NCBI RefSeq assembly: GCF_009363615.1
Contig: NZ_CP045384.1
Location: 3,389,501-3,453,500 of the forward strand
From: Ruegeria sp. THAF33
Lineage (GTDB): Bacteria > Pseudomonadota > Alphaproteobacteria > Rhodobacterales > Rhodobacteraceae
Reading direction: 5' to 3'
DNA: 64,000 bases
Shown: piece by piece, positions 25,915 through 34,786 of the stretch
How positions within the stretch are numbered: position 1 is the stretch's first letter
Layout: each line of letters opens with the position of its first letter
Made by a program: the position numbers and the translations under genes
The notes under the pieces: generated by a model
What the model was told of the DNA's origin: nothing
Databases searched by the model: none
What the model saw: only the letters and a program-made list of their open reading frames with translations

Positions 25915-26330
25915 TGCGACATCTGGTTCTTTCTCTGGTGCTTCTGGCGCCAATTGCCGCCCAGGCTGACATTGTGGTGCCGACACGCACGATCCGGGCC
26001 AAGGAAGTCATTTCTGCGGCCGATCTCGAGTTGAAGCCAACAGATGTTGCCGATGCAATTTCAGACCCTGACCTTCTGATCGGACAAGAGGCCCGGGTGG
26101 CGCTCTACCCCGGTCGGCCAATTCGCGGCTCTGATGTCGGGCCACCTGCCATCGTGGATCGAAACGATTTGGTCGTGCTGGTGTTCAGCAGCCAACCCTT
26201 GTCGATCACCACCGAGGGCCGGGCCTTGGGGCGCGGCGCGGCGGGGGATCGCATTCGGGTCATAAACCTTTCATCCCGAACAACCGTAACAGGCCGAATC
26301 CGTCCGGACGGTCAAATCGAGGTACAGTGA
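25914..26330 (+). CDS. flgA: P-ring assembly chaperone FlgA
   Basis: The 138-residue protein has a Sec signal peptide (LVLSLVLLAPIAAQAD) and a SAF domain (RAKEVISAADLELKP, LYPGRPIRGSDVGPPAIVDRND). The ending TTEGRALGRGAAGDRIRVINL is conserved in FlgA. It is shorter than enterobacterial FlgA because the N-terminal domain is missing, which is usual in alphaproteobacteria. It chaperones FlgI in the periplasm. Start and stop both overlap neighbours in TGATG arrangements. Confidence 0.93.
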   Translation: MRHLVLSLVLLAPIAAQADIVVPTRTIRAKEVISAADLELKPTDVADAISDPDLLIGQEARVALYPGRPIRGSDVGPPAIVDRNDLVVLVFSSQPLSITTEGRALGRGAAGDRIRVINLSSRTTVTGRIRPDGQIEVQ

Positions 26331-27061
26331 TGCACGGATTGCCAAAAACCCTTGTCCTGACGGCTTTTGCCTTGTCCGCATGTGGTCGAATGGATCATTT
26401 GGGCAAACCGCCAAGTTTCACACCCAACGAGGATTCCCCGGAACAGGTTGCAATGTTGTGGCCGGGTTTGCCATTGCACACCCAACCCCAGCGAAACGTC
26501 GACCGGTCCTCTTTGTGGAGTGGCGGGCAGCATTCGTTGCTGGGCGATCAGCGGGCGATCAAGAAAGGTGACATCCTGACCGTCGTCATCGAGCTGGACG
26601 AGAAGGCAGAAATTTCGAACAACACCAGACGATCCAGATCTGGGTCCGAGACCCTCGAAGTCCCCAGCCTCTTCGGCCTGCCTCAGCGCGTGCAAAAGAA
26701 CCTGCCCCAGGGCGCGTCACTGGATGAAGCCGTTTCGATTGAAGCGGATTCCTCGAGCTCTGGCCGGGGATCCGTCAGGAGAAACGAAAAACTGACTCTG
26801 CGTGTTGCCGCAACAGTGCTGGATGTGTTGCCGAACGGAGTTCTTTCAATATCGGGATCCCAGGAGTTGCGGGTCAACTTCGAACTGCGAGAGCTTCTTG
26901 TGACGGGATATGTCCGCCCGCAGGACATCTCGCGGCAAAACGAAATAACCTATGACAAAATCGCGTCAGCGCGCGTGTCATATGGCGGCAGAGGCCAGAT
27001 AACGGATGTCCAGCAACCCCGCTATGGTCAGCAAGTTCTTGATTCCCTTTTGCCGTTCTGA
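26330..27061 (+). CDS. flgH: Flagellar L-ring lipoprotein FlgH
   Basis: The 243-residue protein has a lipoprotein signal ending in LSAC. It carries the FlgH landmarks LWSGGQHSLLGDQRAIKKGDILTV-like (DQRA..KGDILTV), ISNNTRRSRSGSE, and the C-terminal VTGYVRPQDISRQNEI with YGGRGQITDVQQPRYGQQVLD. It forms the outer-membrane L-ring bushing. It is translationally coupled to flgA through TGATG. Confidence 0.95.
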   Translation: MHGLPKTLVLTAFALSACGRMDHLGKPPSFTPNEDSPEQVAMLWPGLPLHTQPQRNVDRSSLWSGGQHSLLGDQRAIKKGDILTVVIELDEKAEISNNTRRSRSGSETLEVPSLFGLPQRVQKNLPQGASLDEAVSIEADSSSSGRGSVRRNEKLTLRVAATVLDVLPNGVLSISGSQELRVNFELRELLVTGYVRPQDISRQNEITYDKIASARVSYGGRGQITDVQQPRYGQQVLDSLLPF

Positions 27062-27070
27062 GGTGAGATC

Positions 27071-27577
27071 GTGGTTGCGAAATTGATTCCCGTGATTCTT
27101 CTGATTGTTGGACTCGGCGCGGGTATTGGCGCGGGTCTGGTTCTTGCACCTGCAAAAAAACCTGAAACTGCCGTTGCCGAAAAAGAAGCAGTCAAAGAGG
27201 ATAAGTCGGCCGGCAAAAAAACCGGGAAATCAAAGGAAAAAGGCAAGGGGGAAAGCTTTGGTTATCTGAAAATGACCAAGCAATTCGTCGTCCCCGTTGT
27301 AAAAGACGACCAGATCGAAGCCATGGTAACGCTGTCGCTGAGCCTTGAGGCGAACCCGGCCATCACAGAAACCTATTATGCGATCGAGCCTAAACTCAGG
27401 GATGGCTTTCTTCAGGTTCTTTTTGACCATGCAAACACGGGCGGCTTTGACGGGACTTTTACAGAATCCGGGAACCTGGATGTTTTGCGGAATTCCTTGC
27501 TGGAAGTGGCGCGCAAAGAATTTGGCGACAACGTGTCCAAAGTGCTGATCCTGAGTGTAAACCGACAAGATAGCTGA
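27071..27577 (+). CDS. fliL: Flagellar basal body-associated protein FliL
   Basis: The 168-residue protein has an N-terminal membrane helix (LIPVILLIVGLGAGIGAGLVL), a Lys/Glu-rich linker, and a periplasmic domain with FVVPVVKDDQIEAMVTLSLSLE and LEVARKEFGDNVSKVLILSVNRQDS, which fits FliL. FliL surrounds and supports the MotA/MotB stator. A GTG at 27071 after GAGGTGAG is the start. It is the last gene of the plus-strand flagellar operon. Confidence 0.93.
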   Translation: MVAKLIPVILLIVGLGAGIGAGLVLAPAKKPETAVAEKEAVKEDKSAGKKTGKSKEKGKGESFGYLKMTKQFVVPVVKDDQIEAMVTLSLSLEANPAITETYYAIEPKLRDGFLQVLFDHANTGGFDGTFTESGNLDVLRNSLLEVARKEFGDNVSKVLILSVNRQDS

Positions 27578-27581
27578 CACT

Positions 27582-27607
27582 GACCGGCCCGATACGTCGG
27601 GTCGGTC
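27582..27607. terminator. Long hairpin between convergent fliL and fliJ-like genes
   Basis: GACCGGCCCGA (27582-27592) pairs with TCGGGTCGGTC (27597-27607), eleven pairs including one G-U, around the tetraloop TACG. It fills the 33-base gap between two convergent stops. There is no T run, so it may work as a bidirectional end-stabilising hairpin. Confidence 0.6.
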
Positions 27608-27610
27608 AAG

Positions 27611-27997
27611 CTAGGGACCGAAGTGCTTTTTGGCATTTGCTTTTCGGTTTGCCTGCTGAATTTTCTTCCGCAGTGTTTCCACCGCTTGTTTTCGCCCAAA
27701 GGCAGTACGCAAAGCTTCCATTCCGGCCAGATTCTGCGCGCGCGTTCGTGCCAGTTGCAGGTTCAATTGTCTCCGCGTCGCGGACTCCCAACTATTCCAG
27801 AGAACGTCGGTCCCTGAAACCTGATAGCCTTCGACCTTGGTGCTGTCTTGGCGCGCCTGACGGAGTTGACCGTCCAATCTGGCAAGTTGCTGCTTGATCC
27901 GTGCCTCGGCCTCCAGGATCGGTCGCAGCGCTTGAAATTGCTTCTGAAACGCTGCGTCGGTCACTTTTTCCAGATCGGGTAATTGCGTATGAGTCAT
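27611..27997 (-). CDS. Putative FliJ-like flagellar export chaperone
   Basis: The 128-residue, charged, all-helical protein (LEAEARIKQQLARLDGQLRQ; AFGRKQAVETLRKKIQQANR) lacks a signal peptide or membrane helix. Short coiled-coil proteins of this size beside export genes are typically FliJ, which couples FliI to FlhA. Sequence similarity to FliJ is not obvious by eye, so the call rests on size, coiled-coil character and the ATGA overlap with flhB. The frame stays open to 28240, but only the start at 27997 gives sensible protein sequence outside flhB. Confidence 0.6.
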   Translation of the reverse strand: MTHTQLPDLEKVTDAAFQKQFQALRPILEAEARIKQQLARLDGQLRQARQDSTKVEGYQVSGTDVLWNSWESATRRQLNLQLARTRAQNLAGMEALRTAFGRKQAVETLRKKIQQANRKANAKKHFGP

Positions 27998-29082
27998 CGA
28001 ACTTGCTCCTTCGCGCGTTTTCGCATCGCTTCGGCAAACCGGATCGCGGCGGCAACAGGACGATAGTGCTCTTCGGCGATCTCCTGACCTATGTCCACGG
28101 TCGCGTGAAGTGCGCGAGCTGTGGGAGGGTCTGAATGGATCGGAACGCCTGCTTCTCCTGCGGCGGATCGGATGGTGGCGGCGATTTCGTCCACCCCTTT
28201 GGCAACGCAAACCGGGGCGCTGCCCGCAACCCGTGCCCATTTAAGCGCCACAGCATAATGGGTGGGGTTTACGATCACGACATCCGCGCCTGGAACATTT
28301 GCCAACATTTGGTTGGTTGCGATTTCCTGTGCGCGCTGGCGCCGGTGTTGTTTGACATGTGGGTCGCCCTCGGCATCCTTGGTTTCATCCATGATCTCCT
28401 TGCGCGACATACGGTTCTTGCGCATGTGTTCGGCATATTGCCAAAGGAAATCGACAACCCCGATGGCCAGTGCGATTGCGATCACGATGAACAGAAAGCG
28501 AAACAGCAGGTTCATCATGAGCAGAATGGATGACTTTGCCGGCGCCGCGCTAGCAGACAGAATCTCGGTTAGATTGGCTTTCAGAAAAAGCGCAAGGCAG
28601 GCGCTGTAGATCAACAGTTTGGTGGTGCTTTTGGCAAACTCGAACAGGCCGCCCCGCCCGAACTTGTTCTTTGCGTTCGAAACCAGAGAGATACGCGATA
28701 GCTTTGGTTTCAATTTGCTTGGGGCAAAGATCAGCGCGCGCTGGGCGATCAAGTTCAGCAGAACAGCCGCGGCAGGAAGGCAGAACAGCAAAGCAACAGG
28801 CAGCAGGGTACTTTTCAAAACCCCCGCAACCGGAGCATGCGATGGCCCATCCGTCAGAAGCCGTGCAAATTCGTCGGACTGATCGATCAGAACCATGAAC
28901 CCGGTGCCCATATGCTCGACGCTGTATTGACCGACTGTAAGCAGGGAGATCAGAAGCCCGGTATATGCCGCCACAACCGACAAGTCGTTGGATTTTGGAA
29001 CCTCACCCTTCTCGCGCGCCTTCAGCAGCTTTTGCGGTGTCGGCTCGTATGACTTGTCGCTGTCGTCATCACCTGCGCTCAT
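27994..29082 (-). CDS. flhB: Flagellar export switch protein FlhB
   Basis: The 362-residue protein begins with the FlhB pattern DKSYEPTPQKLLKAREKGEVPKS and four membrane helices follow. The cytoplasmic domain contains MSRKEIMDETKDAEGDPHVK and the self-cleavage site VVIVNPTHYAVALKW (Asn-Pro-Thr-His). Cleavage at NPTH switches export from hook to filament substrates. It sits between the fliJ-like gene and fliR with 4-base overlaps on both sides. Confidence 0.97.
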   Translation of the reverse strand: MSAGDDDSDKSYEPTPQKLLKAREKGEVPKSNDLSVVAAYTGLLISLLTVGQYSVEHMGTGFMVLIDQSDEFARLLTDGPSHAPVAGVLKSTLLPVALLFCLPAAAVLLNLIAQRALIFAPSKLKPKLSRISLVSNAKNKFGRGGLFEFAKSTTKLLIYSACLALFLKANLTEILSASAAPAKSSILLMMNLLFRFLFIVIAIALAIGVVDFLWQYAEHMRKNRMSRKEIMDETKDAEGDPHVKQHRRQRAQEIATNQMLANVPGADVVIVNPTHYAVALKWARVAGSAPVCVAKGVDEIAATIRSAAGEAGVPIHSDPPTARALHATVDIGQEIAEEHYRPVAAAIRFAEAMRKRAKEQVR

Positions 29083-29852
29083 CTTTGCACTCCCATCGGG
29101 TTGGCGAAGAAGGTGATCAGCGCGTCAGCCCACACGGACAGGATCAGCGGTGTGCCGGTAAACAGCAGAAACAGCCCGGCGAAGGTGATTGCAGGAGCAC
29201 CAACGAAGGCCACCATCAGCTGGGGCATTGCCCGGTTGATGACCCCAAGTGCCAGGTTGTAGATCAAAGAGGCGATGACGAACGGTGTTGCCAGTGCAAA
29301 AGCCAGCCCAAAGCTGTTGGCGACCTGATGCAATCCCCAGCGCGACGCATCCGCAGCATCAGGTGCCAGCCCTATTGGGAACAGGGCATAACTCTGGATC
29401 AGGAACTGCGCGGCCCGGATGTGCAGGTCCATGATTACGGCAAGTGTCAGCCCTGCCAGGGTCAGCAGGTATCCCATGGCTGGGACCGGATCGGCCGCCG
29501 CGCCACCCAGCAGTTGCGACAATGACGTGGACTGAGCCGCAATAGACCCCGCGGTTTGCAGCGCGAGAACGAACAGGCGCAGGCCTATCCCCAGGACAAG
29601 CCCGATCAGAACTTCGGTGCCGACCAGCCGCACGGTCGCCCAAAGGCTGGGATCTATTCTGACGGGGGGCGCAGCGGGCAGTATGATCAGCGTGAAAGCA
29701 ACGGAAGCACCAAGCTTTACCCGTGTCGGAATACTGCGCTCACCGAAAGCTGGAAGCAGCGAAACAAGAGCGGAGACGCGCAGAAACACGACAAAGGCCT
29801 GCCAGATTGCTTCGGCCAGCTGCGACAGCATCTCTGGCGGCAGGGCAATCAC
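29079..29852 (-). CDS. fliR: Flagellar export gate protein FliR
   Basis: The 257-residue, very hydrophobic protein has about six membrane helices and the FliR landmarks FVVFLRVSALVSLLPAFGER and FALATPFVIASLIYNLALGVINRAMPQLM-type segments. It belongs to the FliP-FliQ-FliR export gate. The start is a GTG at 29852 whose GTGA overlaps the flhA stop; the stop overlaps flhB by 4 bases. Confidence 0.95.
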   Translation of the reverse strand: MIALPPEMLSQLAEAIWQAFVVFLRVSALVSLLPAFGERSIPTRVKLGASVAFTLIILPAAPPVRIDPSLWATVRLVGTEVLIGLVLGIGLRLFVLALQTAGSIAAQSTSLSQLLGGAAADPVPAMGYLLTLAGLTLAVIMDLHIRAAQFLIQSYALFPIGLAPDAADASRWGLHQVANSFGLAFALATPFVIASLIYNLALGVINRAMPQLMVAFVGAPAITFAGLFLLFTGTPLILSVWADALITFFANPMGVQR

Positions 29853-31936
29853 GCTGCAACAGTTCCGACCAAGGCAGGTTTGGCTTCCAGCCCGATTTCT
29901 TCGAAGGACAAAACCGGGTTGGACACGCCGCGTGCTTGCATGACGGTGCGCAGCAACCGACGACGCCGGGTCGAGGTCACGACGGCTGGAAACAGACCGT
30001 TGTCAGCGGATTTGGCGATGGTGCTCACGACTCCGTCGGCCAGTTTGTTGAACACGTTCGGGGGCAGCGCGACATCCATGCCGGTATTTGGGGCGTCGAT
30101 CTGGTAAGAGGCGAATGTGTCCTCCCATTCCGGGGCCAACTGGATCAGAGGGATCGAACCATCCTCGCGCTTCATGTCCGCGACCAGCTGAAAGCCAAGA
30201 CGCTGACGCACAAGTTCACAGATGCCTTCGGGCTGGGTTGTGGTCAGCCGCGCCTCGGCGACACTTTCAAGGATCAGCGCCATGTTCCGGATCGACACAC
30301 GTTCGTCGAGCAACAGGCGCAGAACAGCGTGCAACGTGTCGATCGGCACTTTGTCGGGGATCAGTTCATCCAGCAGCTTGCGGTTGGCTTCGGCGCGTAC
30401 CGGGTCGCTCAGGCGGGTCATTTCCGACAGCAGGCGCCGGAGGGATTTCAGTGTCAGCAGGCGCGAGAAGTTCTGTTTGATGATCTCCAGCAGATGGGTT
30501 GCAAGAATCTCGGGCGGTGAAACTATGGTGGCACCGCTCAGCGCGGCGTCCTCCTGATCTTTCGGCAGGATCCAGCGCGCCGGAGCACCATAGACCGGCT
30601 CGGTCACGTCATTGCCCTCCGGCAGCAGGTCAAACCCGTCCTGCACGAGCGCCAGGATGAGATCGGGATGTAAGACACCGCGTGCCTGTTCGACGCCCTG
30701 AACCTTGATCACATACGTTCCGGTCGGCAGGTCGGCGCGGTCGGTCAGGCGGATTTCGGGCAGGATCAGGCCAAAGGTCGACGCCACATAGGTCCGCATA
30801 TTGGCAATACGAGCGTCCAGCCCCGTGCCAGGATTCAGAACCATGCTGACCAGATCCGGAGCGAACTCCAGATGGACATCATCCAGGTCCAGGATGTCGC
30901 CGATAGCCTGGGATGTCGGCGCTTCGGTTTCGGTCGAGGGCAGTTTTGCCGACGCGTCTGCGTCTTGCTGCTTTCGGTGAACATTGTAAGCCGCATATCC
31001 CAGAATGGCCGCGCCGAGGATGAACGGCAGAAAAGGAAGACCGGGCACCAGAGCGAACAGGACCATGAGCACCGCGACGGTGGACAATGCTGCCGGGTGG
31101 CGGCCAAGTTGAGAAAAGATGGCGTTGTCCGTGGCCCCCTGCGTGCCGCCCCGTGCCAGCAGAAGGGCAGACGCTATGGAAATGATGACGGCGGGAATTT
31201 GGGACACCAACCCGTCGCCGACGGTGAGAATCGCATAGGTTTCGAACGCCGCGGCCACGGGCATTCCATGTACGACGACGCCCATGACCAGGCCCATGAC
31301 GAGGTTCAGCAACGTGATCAGAAGCCCGGCGACGGCGTCACCTTTCACGAATTTCGACGCACCGTCGAGCGAACCGAAGAATGTCGTCTCCTGCTGTTCC
31401 AGCTCTCGCCGTTCCTTGGCCTGCTGATGATCGATTGCCCCGGCGGACATGTCGCTGTCGATCGCAAGTTGTTTGCCGGGCATCCCGTCCAACGCAAAGC
31501 GCGCGCCGACTTCGGCCATGCGGGCGGCGCCTTTGGTGATGACCATGAAATTCACGATCAGCAGCACGCCGAACACCACCAGGCCAAGAAAAATGCTGCC
31601 GCCCATGACGAAACTGGCAAAACCTTCGATCACGTCTCCTGCGGCATCCGGGCCAGTGTGCCCCTGCCCGATAATCAGTTTCGTCGACGACACATTCAGC
31701 GACAGGCGCAACATCAAAGACGCCAGCAGAATCGTCGGGAAGGAGGAAAAGTCCAGCGGGCGTTCAATGAACAGGGTCAGGGTGAAGATCAGGATGGCCA
31801 GCGCAAAGGAGGCCGCCAACCCCACGTCCAGCACCCAGGCTGGCATGGGCAGGATCATCATGACGATGACCGTCATCAGCGCAATCGCCAGCAGGACAGT
31901 AGGCGAAAACAGCGACTGGATGTCTACCTTGGGCAC
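29849..31936 (-). CDS. flhA: Flagellar export gate protein FlhA
   Basis: The 695-residue protein has an N-terminal eight-helix membrane region and the FHIPEP-type loop residues (SLMLRLSLNVSSTKLIIGQGH, ITKGAARMAEVGARFALDGMPGKQLAIDSD). The C-terminal cytoplasmic half forms the docking ring for chaperone-substrate complexes (PPEILATHLLEIIKQNFSRL). The start is a GTG at 31936 with AGGAG 6 bases upstream. It heads the minus-strand unit flhA-fliR-flhB-fliJ-like, and the transglycosylase gene lies 9 bases upstream of it. Confidence 0.97.
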   Translation of the reverse strand: MPKVDIQSLFSPTVLLAIALMTVIVMMILPMPAWVLDVGLAASFALAILIFTLTLFIERPLDFSSFPTILLASLMLRLSLNVSSTKLIIGQGHTGPDAAGDVIEGFASFVMGGSIFLGLVVFGVLLIVNFMVITKGAARMAEVGARFALDGMPGKQLAIDSDMSAGAIDHQQAKERRELEQQETTFFGSLDGASKFVKGDAVAGLLITLLNLVMGLVMGVVVHGMPVAAAFETYAILTVGDGLVSQIPAVIISIASALLLARGGTQGATDNAIFSQLGRHPAALSTVAVLMVLFALVPGLPFLPFILGAAILGYAAYNVHRKQQDADASAKLPSTETEAPTSQAIGDILDLDDVHLEFAPDLVSMVLNPGTGLDARIANMRTYVASTFGLILPEIRLTDRADLPTGTYVIKVQGVEQARGVLHPDLILALVQDGFDLLPEGNDVTEPVYGAPARWILPKDQEDAALSGATIVSPPEILATHLLEIIKQNFSRLLTLKSLRRLLSEMTRLSDPVRAEANRKLLDELIPDKVPIDTLHAVLRLLLDERVSIRNMALILESVAEARLTTTQPEGICELVRQRLGFQLVADMKREDGSIPLIQLAPEWEDTFASYQIDAPNTGMDVALPPNVFNKLADGVVSTIAKSADNGLFPAVVTSTRRRRLLRTVMQARGVSNPVLSFEEIGLEAKPALVGTVAA

Positions 31937-31945
31937 GCGAAACTC

Positions 31946-32644
31946 CTAGTTGAAGGCGATAAACGCGGTTGCGGCGCCTGCGGCTGGCACCAGAGACCCA
32001 AGCGCGCCGGTGCGGGGCGAGGCCGTCGGAATGGGAATCAAGGGGAGTCCGGCTCCGGTGAACGGATCCCGAGACGTGCCCGCAACCCGGGTTCGGGGGA
32101 CTCCTTCGAGCTGTGCCAGCACCGTTTGAAACCGCTCTTTGTAAGCTTCGGCAAGGGGTGTCGTGCGGGAATGATAAGCCCCCGCGGCTGCGGGCCACGA
32201 ACCAAGCTCGGCATGGAGTTCATTCAGGAACCGGGCGGCGTAGGTCGCGTTCTCATCTGGATCGAACATCGCGTCGATCGAACGGAAGGCTTTGCCGTGC
32301 CAGCGATAATTGATCTGAAAACAGCCGACATCAAAGCTGCGGGTGCCCGATTTGAAGATTTTGAACGCATAGGCCTTGGCTTCGACCTCGGACTTGAACC
32401 AGTATCCCTGACCGCCGACGTTGATTGTCCAAGGCCAAGGCTGCAACCGGCCGTCCAACCTGCGCCCGGTTTCAACGCGCGAGATGGCGCGGAGCACGTC
32501 CAGGGGCACGCCTTCGGACAAAGCGGCGCGGCGCGCGGCATGATCGCACAGGTCACCGGTTTTGGCATCTGGCATGGCAAACCCTGCCTGCGCAAAAAGC
32601 ACATGCACCATCATGAGTAAAAGCGGGAACTTCTGATTTGGCAT
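31946..32644 (-). CDS. Lytic transglycosylase (SLT domain), probably flagellar
   Basis: The 232-residue protein has a signal peptide (FPLLLMMVHVLFAQAGFA) and an SLT lysozyme-like domain. The catalytic Glu58 is in LRAISRVETGRR, followed by SFDVGCFQINYRWHG and ATYAARFLNELHAELGSW. Such enzymes cleave peptidoglycan to release anhydro-muropeptides. No flgJ is seen in this block and this gene is 9 bases from flhA. That matches the separate flagellar lytic enzyme (SltF) known from Rhodobacter sphaeroides, which opens the wall for the rod. The flagellar role is inferred from position. Confidence 0.85.
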   Translation of the reverse strand: MPNQKFPLLLMMVHVLFAQAGFAMPDAKTGDLCDHAARRAALSEGVPLDVLRAISRVETGRRLDGRLQPWPWTINVGGQGYWFKSEVEAKAYAFKIFKSGTRSFDVGCFQINYRWHGKAFRSIDAMFDPDENATYAARFLNELHAELGSWPAAAGAYHSRTTPLAEAYKERFQTVLAQLEGVPRTRVAGTSRDPFTGAGLPLIPIPTASPRTGALGSLVPAAGAATAFIAFN

Positions 32645-32717
32645 TCTGCCGGTCCGGGATTCTGATCTCTCCCGGCCAAGCTAGCCAACGATCGGTTTAC
32701 AGAGAGTTATCGCCGCT

Positions 32718-33146
32718 TCAGTTTCGATCTATCCTGCGCCCGAAAACAACGCTGGTATTGGTGCGCAAGACACCGGGAATTTTCGCCAGGTCATCGACCA
32801 GAATGTCCAGATCCTCCAGCCTCGGCGCCTCTGCGGACAGCATAAGGTCGAACTCTCCGTTGATCGACAGGCACAGTTTGACTTCGGGGTAGGCTTCGAG
32901 CCGCTTGATGATCCGGCTGGTTTCCTTTTGCTGCACTTCGAGCATGACGATGACTTGCACTTTCGGCGTGTCTTCGGTGGACCCCAGGCGCACGGAGTAT
33001 CCTTCGATCAGGCCGCGCTGTTCCATCCGGTTTATTCGCTCGTGCACGGTTGTCCGGGCAACACCCAGCGTGGTCGCAATCTGCGTGGTCGAGGCGCGTG
33101 CGTTGGCTTGCAGGGCGGCGATTATGCGACGGTCAAGCTGGTCCAT
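32718..33146 (-). CDS. Lrp/AsnC family transcriptional regulator
   Basis: The 142-residue protein begins MDQLDRRIIAALQANARAST and has a helix-turn-helix (TQIATTLGVARTTVHERINRMEQRGLIEGY). A RAM/AsnC effector domain follows (VQVIVMLEVQQKET, YPEVKLCLSINGEFDLMLSAEAP). It probably senses an amino acid and acts as an oligomer. It is a single minus-strand gene between the flagellar block and the metal-export pair; its target is not evident from neighbours. Confidence 0.93.
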   Translation of the reverse strand: MDQLDRRIIAALQANARASTTQIATTLGVARTTVHERINRMEQRGLIEGYSVRLGSTEDTPKVQVIVMLEVQQKETSRIIKRLEAYPEVKLCLSINGEFDLMLSAEAPRLEDLDILVDDLAKIPGVLRTNTSVVFGRRIDRN

Positions 33147-33198
33147 TGGGGCTCTGGTTTGTGGTCATTGCGGGTTGAGATCAGGTCCAAGCGCCCGC

Positions 33199-34518
33199 TC
33201 AGGGTTCGCGCGGGATGCGCGGGTGCAGATCGTCGATGATGATCGGATGCGCGTGCGGGCCCGACCCGGCCAGATGTGGATGATCGGGCGGCAGGTCGGG
33301 GTGATCATGGGTGATCGGTTCCTGGTCGAGGCGCGGCCACAGGCCGATTGCACCGACGACGCCCGCCACGGACAGCGTCGCCATGCTGCTGAGTGTGACC
33401 GTCGGGCCGAACACGGTCATCAACCACCCTGCCAGCGGGTAAAGAACCAGCCAGCAGCCATGCGAAAGGGTAAACTGTGCGGCGAAGACGGCAGGGCGAT
33501 CCTCGGGGTGGGCCGACCGGGTCAAAAGGCGGCCCGAAGGTGTCAGGGTGGTGGAGTATCCAAAACCGGTAAATGCCCACAACGCGGTCAGCAACCCGAG
33601 CGACAGAGGAGCAATTGCGGCCAACATCGCGGCGACGGCCATGGAGCCAGTGGCAAAAACGGCGCCCGCGACCATGACCCGACGGTCCTCGATCCGGTCC
33701 AGAAGGCGGGGCAAGGTAAAGGCTGCAAGCATCGACCCGCCCCCGAAACCGGCCAGGGCAATGGCCACCGCGCTTTCCGACAGGCCAAGATTGGCGCGCA
33801 CGATGACCACAGTGTTCACGATCACCATCGAGCTCAGGGCCGCTGCACTCCAGCTGAGCGCAAGCAGTCCGCGCAACCTGGGTGTCTTCAGATAGATACG
33901 TATGCCGCGTGTGGTGCGGTCATAGATGCCGCGGGGTCGGCTTGGCTTAGGTGACGGAAGCACGACTGAGACAACCAGCATTGCCGATGCGACAAAACCA
34001 AGCGCGGTACCCCAGAACAGGCTGTTGAAGCTGACCAGCAGCAGCAATGCGGCGGCGAACATCGGACTCAGCAGGCTTTCCAGATCGTAGGCCAGGCGTG
34101 AAAGTGACAAGGCACGCGTGTATTCAGCTTCGTCTGGCAGAACGTCCGGAATCGTGGCCTGAAAGGCGGGCGTAAAGCCCGCCGACGCCGATTGGAGCAC
34201 GAAGATCAGCACGTAGATTTGCCAGACTTCAGTCACGAAAGGCAGACACACTGCAACCGCTGCGCGGATCAGGTCCAGCACGACCAACATCTTGCGACGA
34301 TCCAGACGCTCGGCAAAAGCAGCGGCGAGCGGTGCAACGGTGACATAAGCCACCATCTTGATCGTCAGTGCCGTGCCAAGGACAAGTCCCGCAGCATTCC
34401 CGGCCAGATCAAAGGCGAGCAGCCCAAGGGCGACCGTGGCCAGCCCGGTTCCGGTCAGAGCAACGATCTGGGCGGCGAACAGGTGGCGGTATGTGCGGTG
34501 TTTCAGAATACTCAGCAT
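33199..34518 (-). CDS. MFS transporter resembling nickel exporter NreB, with His-rich tail
   Basis: The 439-residue, twelve-helix major facilitator begins MLSILKHRTYRHLFAAQIVA and has the cytoplasmic motif AERLDRRKMLVV. The C-terminal tail after about residue 400 is packed with His, Asp and Pro (DHDHPDLPPDHPHL, then GPHAHP). A His-rich C terminus on an MFS carrier of this type is the hallmark of NreB nickel-resistance proteins. The gene lies 3 bases downstream of a CsoR/RcnR-family repressor gene, which supports regulated metal efflux. Whether the ion is Ni, Co or another is not decided by sequence. Confidence 0.85.
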   Translation of the reverse strand: MLSILKHRTYRHLFAAQIVALTGTGLATVALGLLAFDLAGNAAGLVLGTALTIKMVAYVTVAPLAAAFAERLDRRKMLVVLDLIRAAVAVCLPFVTEVWQIYVLIFVLQSASAGFTPAFQATIPDVLPDEAEYTRALSLSRLAYDLESLLSPMFAAALLLLVSFNSLFWGTALGFVASAMLVVSVVLPSPKPSRPRGIYDRTTRGIRIYLKTPRLRGLLALSWSAAALSSMVIVNTVVIVRANLGLSESAVAIALAGFGGGSMLAAFTLPRLLDRIEDRRVMVAGAVFATGSMAVAAMLAAIAPLSLGLLTALWAFTGFGYSTTLTPSGRLLTRSAHPEDRPAVFAAQFTLSHGCWLVLYPLAGWLMTVFGPTVTLSSMATLSVAGVVGAIGLWPRLDQEPITHDHPDLPPDHPHLAGSGPHAHPIIIDDLHPRIPREP

Positions 34519-34521
34519 GGC

Positions 34522-34779
34522 TTAGAGGTACTTTGTAATCGCCTTGAAGTCTTCGATCCCACCGCCATCGTCGTCAGCGGACAGGCAGTGTTCGATATGA
34601 TCATGAATCAAAGCGCGTTTGGCATTGGTGACGGCCTTTTCTACTGCAAACAACTGTTGGGCGACGTCCGAACAGGGCGCGTGCTCCTCGAGCATGGCAA
34701 TGACCTTGGCCAGGTGCCCATGGGCCCGCTTCAGCCGGGCCGTGATCTGCGAATGTGACTGGTGGGTGTTGTCTGACAT
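34522..34779 (-). CDS. CsoR/RcnR-family metal-sensing repressor
   Basis: The 85-residue all-helical protein belongs to the DUF156 family (TARLKRAHGHLAKVIAMLEE, FAVEKAVTNAKRALIHDHIEHCL). The ligand positions are Cys36, His61 and Cys65, the same X-C-H-C set and numbering as the Cu(I) sensor CsoR of Mycobacterium, together with His6 and His9 near the N terminus as seen in Ni/Co sensors. It should bind DNA when metal-free and derepress the adjoining exporter gene. A near-ideal inverted repeat lies 8 bases before its start codon. Confidence 0.92.
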   Translation of the reverse strand: MSDNTHQSHSQITARLKRAHGHLAKVIAMLEEHAPCSDVAQQLFAVEKAVTNAKRALIHDHIEHCLSADDDGGGIEDFKAITKYL

Positions 34780-34786
34780 GGCTTAT

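Noticed and set aside
30872..32620. A 582-codon open frame antisense to flhA and the transglycosylase
   Set aside because: His/Gln/Arg-rich shadow sequence opposite clear genes.
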